Source of the DNA: an uncultured Lachnospiraceae bacterium
Lineage (GTDB): Bacteria; Bacillota; Clostridia; Lachnospirales; Lachnospiraceae
Assembly (NCBI GenBank): GCA_937877165.1
Contig: CALEFO010000098.1
Location: 1-8,264, forward strand
Direction of reading: 5' to 3'
Length of the DNA: 8,264 nucleotides
The notes below the pieces were generated by a model that saw only the letters and a program-made list of their open reading frames with translations, did no database searches and had not been told where the DNA came from. Positions 6,254 through 8,264 of this stretch are shown here, piece after piece. The first letter of the stretch is position 1. Every line of letters begins with the position of its first letter. Both the position numbers and the translations under genes were made by a program.

Positions 6254-6269
6254 TACCAAAGGCACCGGA
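6245..6269. promoter_or_regulatory. Inverted repeat in the divergent control region
   Basis: TCCGGT (6245-6250) and ACCGGA (6264-6269) are separated by 13 nt. It lies over the -35 box of the phosphatase promoter and inside the peptidase leader, so it could be an operator or an mRNA hairpin just upstream of the peptidase ribosome binding site. No protein is known to me for it. Confidence 0.35.
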
Positions 6270-6290
6270 ATGATAGAAGGAGGACAGACA

Positions 6291-7961
6291 ATGAAATTTT
6301 CTGAAATGCCCTATGAAAGAGTGAATTTTGACGAGGTGAAGGCCTCGTTCCAGCGGCTGGAAGAAGAGCTGGATAAGGCATCGTCCGGTGAGGAGCAGAT
6401 GGCAGTTCACCGGAAATACTATGAGCTGACCGGCCATGTGCTGACGCAGATGACTTTGGCGGAGATCCGGCATGACATCGACACGACGGATGATTTTTAC
6501 AGCGAGGAGCAGGATTTCTACGATCAGAACGGTCCGGTGTTCCGGAATCTGTGCGTGTCGTATCAGAAGAAGCTCTACCAGTCCCCATACCGTGCCTATC
6601 TGGAAAAGACAATCGGAAAGGTCGCATTCAAGAACATCGAACTCGGTATGAAATCGGTGGACGACCGGATCCTTCCGCTTATGCAGGAGGAGAATGCGAT
6701 TCAGACGGAATACAACAAGCTTCTTGCCACGGCAAAGATTGACTGGAGAGGAAAGACGCTGAATCTGTCCCTGATGAACCCATACCTTCATTCGCAGGAC
6801 CGGAGCACCCGCGCAGAGGCATGGACAAAGTACACGGCCTTCTTTGAGGAAAATCAGGAGCAGCTCGATGATCTCTATGACCGCCTGGTGAAGAATCGGA
6901 CGAAGCAGGGCGAGGAGATGGGATACAAGAACTATCTGCCGCTCGGGGATGCCAGAATGATGCGCAATTGCTATGATCGGAATGACATGGCAGAATTCCG
7001 CAGGCAGGTAAAAAAGGACTTTGTTCCGTTTGCCGAGAAGCTTCATGAGAGAAGAAGGAAACGTCTTGGCATCGATCATCTGCTCTATATTGATGAGGGC
7101 GTTTATTTCCCACAGGGGAATCCCGCGCCGGTCGGAACTCCGCAGGAAATTCTGGCGGCGGGCCGGAAAATGTACCATGAGCTCTCGAAGGAGACGGGAG
7201 AGTTCATGGATTTCATGTGCGAGAACGAGCTCTTTGACGTGCTGGGTCGCAAGACGAAGAAAACCGGCGGCTATATGACGTATCTTCCGGATTTCGGAGC
7301 ACCGTTTATCTTCGCAAACTTCAACGGAACCAGCGGGGACGCGGATGTCATCACACACGAGTGCGGCCACGCGTTCCAGTGGTATCTGGTCAAGGACGAC
7401 CCCATCCGGGAGCACTGGGATATTACGATGGAGACGGCGGAGACGCACTCCATGTCGATGGAGTTCTTCACAGAGCCGTGGATGAATCTTCTGTTCGGCC
7501 AAAGGGCGAAGGATTATGTGGACATGCATTTCGAGGATTCCATGGCTTTTATCCCCTACGGAACCATGGTGGATGAGTTTCAGGAGATTGCCTATCGGAA
7601 TCCGGAGCTCACACCGGCACAGCGAAATGGTGTGTGGAGAGATCTGGAGCGGCAGTATAAGCCACATCTGGACTACACCGGCAATGCCTATTACGAGGCG
7701 GGAGGCTTCTGGCAGAAGCAGCATCACATTTATGACTGCCCGCTGTACTATATTGACTACTGCATCGCGCAGACCAATGCCCTGCAGTATAAGGTCTGGA
7801 TGGACCGCGATTTTCATGGCGCATGGAACAGCTATTTGAAGCTATGCCGCCTGTCCGCCGCGGATTTCTTCGACGGACTGGTTAAAGAGGCGGGGCTCGA
7901 TAATCCGTTTGAGGACGGGTGCCTTGCCCATGTTGTGAAAAAGCTGGAAGAGAAAATCTGA
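6291..7961 (+). CDS. M3-family oligoendopeptidase (zinc metallopeptidase)
   Basis: A cytosolic peptidase of 556 residues that should cleave short peptides, in the thimet oligopeptidase/PepF superfamily. The zinc site is HECGHAFQ (His356, Glu357, His360), with the third ligand Glu384 in METAETHSMSME and the partner Glu391. A Tyr/His-rich substrate segment lies near 476-500 (GFWQKQHHIYDCPLYYIDY). The first 200 residues are largely helical and charged, typical of the family lid; there is no signal peptide or membrane segment. The start at 6291 is set by a strong AAGGAGG (6277-6283) with 7-nt spacing. The length and the diverged N-terminus fit the clostridial M3 group that is distinct from true PepF, so no symbol is assigned. 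It stands alone, divergent from the phosphatase gene and followed by a hairpin terminator. It probably recycles peptides for amino acids. Confidence 0.95.
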   Translation: MKFSEMPYERVNFDEVKASFQRLEEELDKASSGEEQMAVHRKYYELTGHVLTQMTLAEIRHDIDTTDDFYSEEQDFYDQNGPVFRNLCVSYQKKLYQSPYRAYLEKTIGKVAFKNIELGMKSVDDRILPLMQEENAIQTEYNKLLATAKIDWRGKTLNLSLMNPYLHSQDRSTRAEAWTKYTAFFEENQEQLDDLYDRLVKNRTKQGEEMGYKNYLPLGDARMMRNCYDRNDMAEFRRQVKKDFVPFAEKLHERRRKRLGIDHLLYIDEGVYFPQGNPAPVGTPQEILAAGRKMYHELSKETGEFMDFMCENELFDVLGRKTKKTGGYMTYLPDFGAPFIFANFNGTSGDADVITHECGHAFQWYLVKDDPIREHWDITMETAETHSMSMEFFTEPWMNLLFGQRAKDYVDMHFEDSMAFIPYGTMVDEFQEIAYRNPELTPAQRNGVWRDLERQYKPHLDYTGNAYYEAGGFWQKQHHIYDCPLYYIDYCIAQTNALQYKVWMDRDFHGAWNSYLKLCRLSAADFFDGLVKEAGLDNPFEDGCLAHVVKKLEEKI

Positions 7962-7995
7962 GCGTGATATTGATCGGTCACGTTCGAACTGCAGC

Positions 7996-8018
7996 ATCGG
8001 TGCTGATGCACCGGTTTT
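7996..8018 (+). terminator. Probable terminator downstream of the M3 peptidase gene
   Basis: ATCGGTGC (7996-8003), a TGAT loop and GCACCGGT (8008-8015, one G-T pair) run into TTTT (8015-8018). The T tract is short. The left arm is also part of a competing hairpin CAGC-ATCGGT-GCTG (7992-8005) and of GCATC/GATGC (7994-7998 with 8005-8009), so termination may be conditional. Confidence 0.5.
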
Positions 8019-8032
8019 GCCTCAGCGAGGCA
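8018..8032. other. Short perfect hairpin
   Basis: TGCCTC, AGC loop, GAGGCA (8018-8032). It is preceded by TTT and followed by TAAA. It may act as a minus-strand terminator or stabilise the 3' end of the peptidase mRNA. Confidence 0.4.
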
Positions 8033-8072
8033 TAAATATGCGGAATATCGCCCGTGCACAACAGAAAACGTG

Positions 8073-8101
8073 TGGAAATCCGATTCCGGATTCGATATAC
8101 T
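8073..8101 (+). promoter_or_regulatory. Candidate promoter for the gene starting at 8258
   Basis: TGGAAA (8073-8078), a 17-nt spacer and TATACT (8096-8101). The spacer carries the AATCCG/CGGATT inverted repeat, a plausible operator position. The predicted leader is about 150 nt. Confidence 0.4.
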
Positions 8102-8201
8102 GAAGTTTGATGAATAAAACTGACAGGATCACTGCGCGAAACACCGCTTTTCCGGCACCGGAGTAATAACGGCTTTGCCTTTCCGGAAGCTTTGTTTTCT
8201 T

Positions 8202-8261
8202 ATGGATGACGGAGCGGATGTGTGCAGAGATCTCAAGAAGAATAAGGAGGTTTTCTTATGA
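8202..8261 (+). CDS. Possible 19-residue leader peptide overlapping the next start
   Basis: ATG at 8202 opens a 19-codon frame ending in TGA at 8259-8261, so its stop overlaps the downstream ATG as ATGA, the usual arrangement for translational coupling. The peptide would be charged (MDDGADVCRDLKKNKEVFL). Only a weak GGAAG lies upstream, at 12 nt, so translation is doubtful and it may be chance. Confidence 0.18.
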   Translation: MDDGADVCRDLKKNKEVFL

Positions 8262-8264
8262 AAC
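8258..8264 (+). CDS. Start of a downstream gene, cut by the window edge
   Basis: AAGGAGG (8244-8250) lies exactly 7 nt before ATG (8258-8260), one of the best ribosome binding sites in the window. Only two codons (Met-Lys) are visible, so the product cannot be named. It lies downstream of a probable promoter and a structured leader. Confidence 0.65.

Larger units (their letters stand above)
7962..8257. other. Hairpin-rich spacer and leader before the next gene
   Basis: This gap has no convincing large gene. In order it holds a CGTGAT/GTCACG stem with an 8-nt loop (7963-7982), a set of mutually exclusive hairpins ending in a T run (7992-8018), TGCCTC/GAGGCA with an AGC loop (8018-8032), AATCCG/CGGATT with an ATTC loop (8077-8092), a possible promoter (8073-8101), a weak GCTT..AAGC stem followed by TTTGTTTT (8172-8198), and a possible 19-codon leader ORF (8202-8261). 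Confidence 0.5.

Noticed and set aside
6210..7817. A 535-codon open frame on the minus strand, antisense to the peptidase gene
   Set aside because: Low-complexity His/Leu/Arg composition, no domain and no ribosome binding site. It mirrors the peptidase codons.
7977..7995. tRNA T-arm-like TTCGAAC
   Set aside because: The flanks do not pair as a 5-bp T-stem and no acceptor or anticodon arm surrounds it. GTTCGAAC is simply a palindrome.

Overview
The window looks like ordinary chromosomal DNA from a Gram-positive anaerobe of class Clostridia (Bacillota), perhaps near Lachnospiraceae. This is inferred from strong AGGAGG-type ribosome binding sites, GC-leaning codons, a B. subtilis-like type I glutamine synthetase, an ANTAR-domain regulator directly behind glnA, and an M3-family oligopeptidase. 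No insertion sequence, phage gene, CRISPR array, tRNA or rRNA is visible.

Layout: (1) 1-1424 (+) is the 3' part of an ammonium transporter whose C-terminus is fused to a complete P-II signalling domain. A perfect 14-bp hairpin terminator (1490-1528) follows. (2) 1531-1848 is a gene-free gap with small hairpins and candidate promoters. (3) 1849-5385 (+) is a tight three-gene unit: pyrG (CTP synthase), glnA (short glutamine synthetase) and an ANTAR regulator with a degenerate receiver domain, closed by a GC hairpin and T6 terminator (5393-5411). (4) 5432-6151 (-) is a HAD phosphatase convergent with that unit. (5) 6152-6290 is a divergent control region with face-to-face promoters, a 15-bp tandem repeat and an inverted repeat. 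(6) 6291-7961 (+) is a cytosolic zinc oligopeptidase of family M3. (7) 7962-8257 is a leader or spacer rich in hairpins, ending in a very good ribosome binding site and the first codons of a gene that runs off the window.

Working together: the first half is a nitrogen-assimilation neighbourhood. The transporter imports ammonium, and its tethered P-II domain could sense ATP/ADP and 2-oxoglutarate and gate the channel. GlnA fixes ammonium into glutamine, and PyrG is a major glutamine consumer. The ANTAR protein is a likely RNA-binding antiterminator for nitrogen genes. Four features depart from the best-known models: the P-II domain lacks the uridylylated tyrosine; the glutamine synthetase lacks the usual C-terminal tail and, by remembered alignment, the feedback arginine of the Bacillus enzyme; the ANTAR receiver lacks its phosphoacceptor aspartate; and two hexaloop hairpins of ANTAR-target type lie in the intergenic regions, one mutually exclusive with a terminator. 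The phosphatase and peptidase are housekeeping genes with no evident link to nitrogen control.
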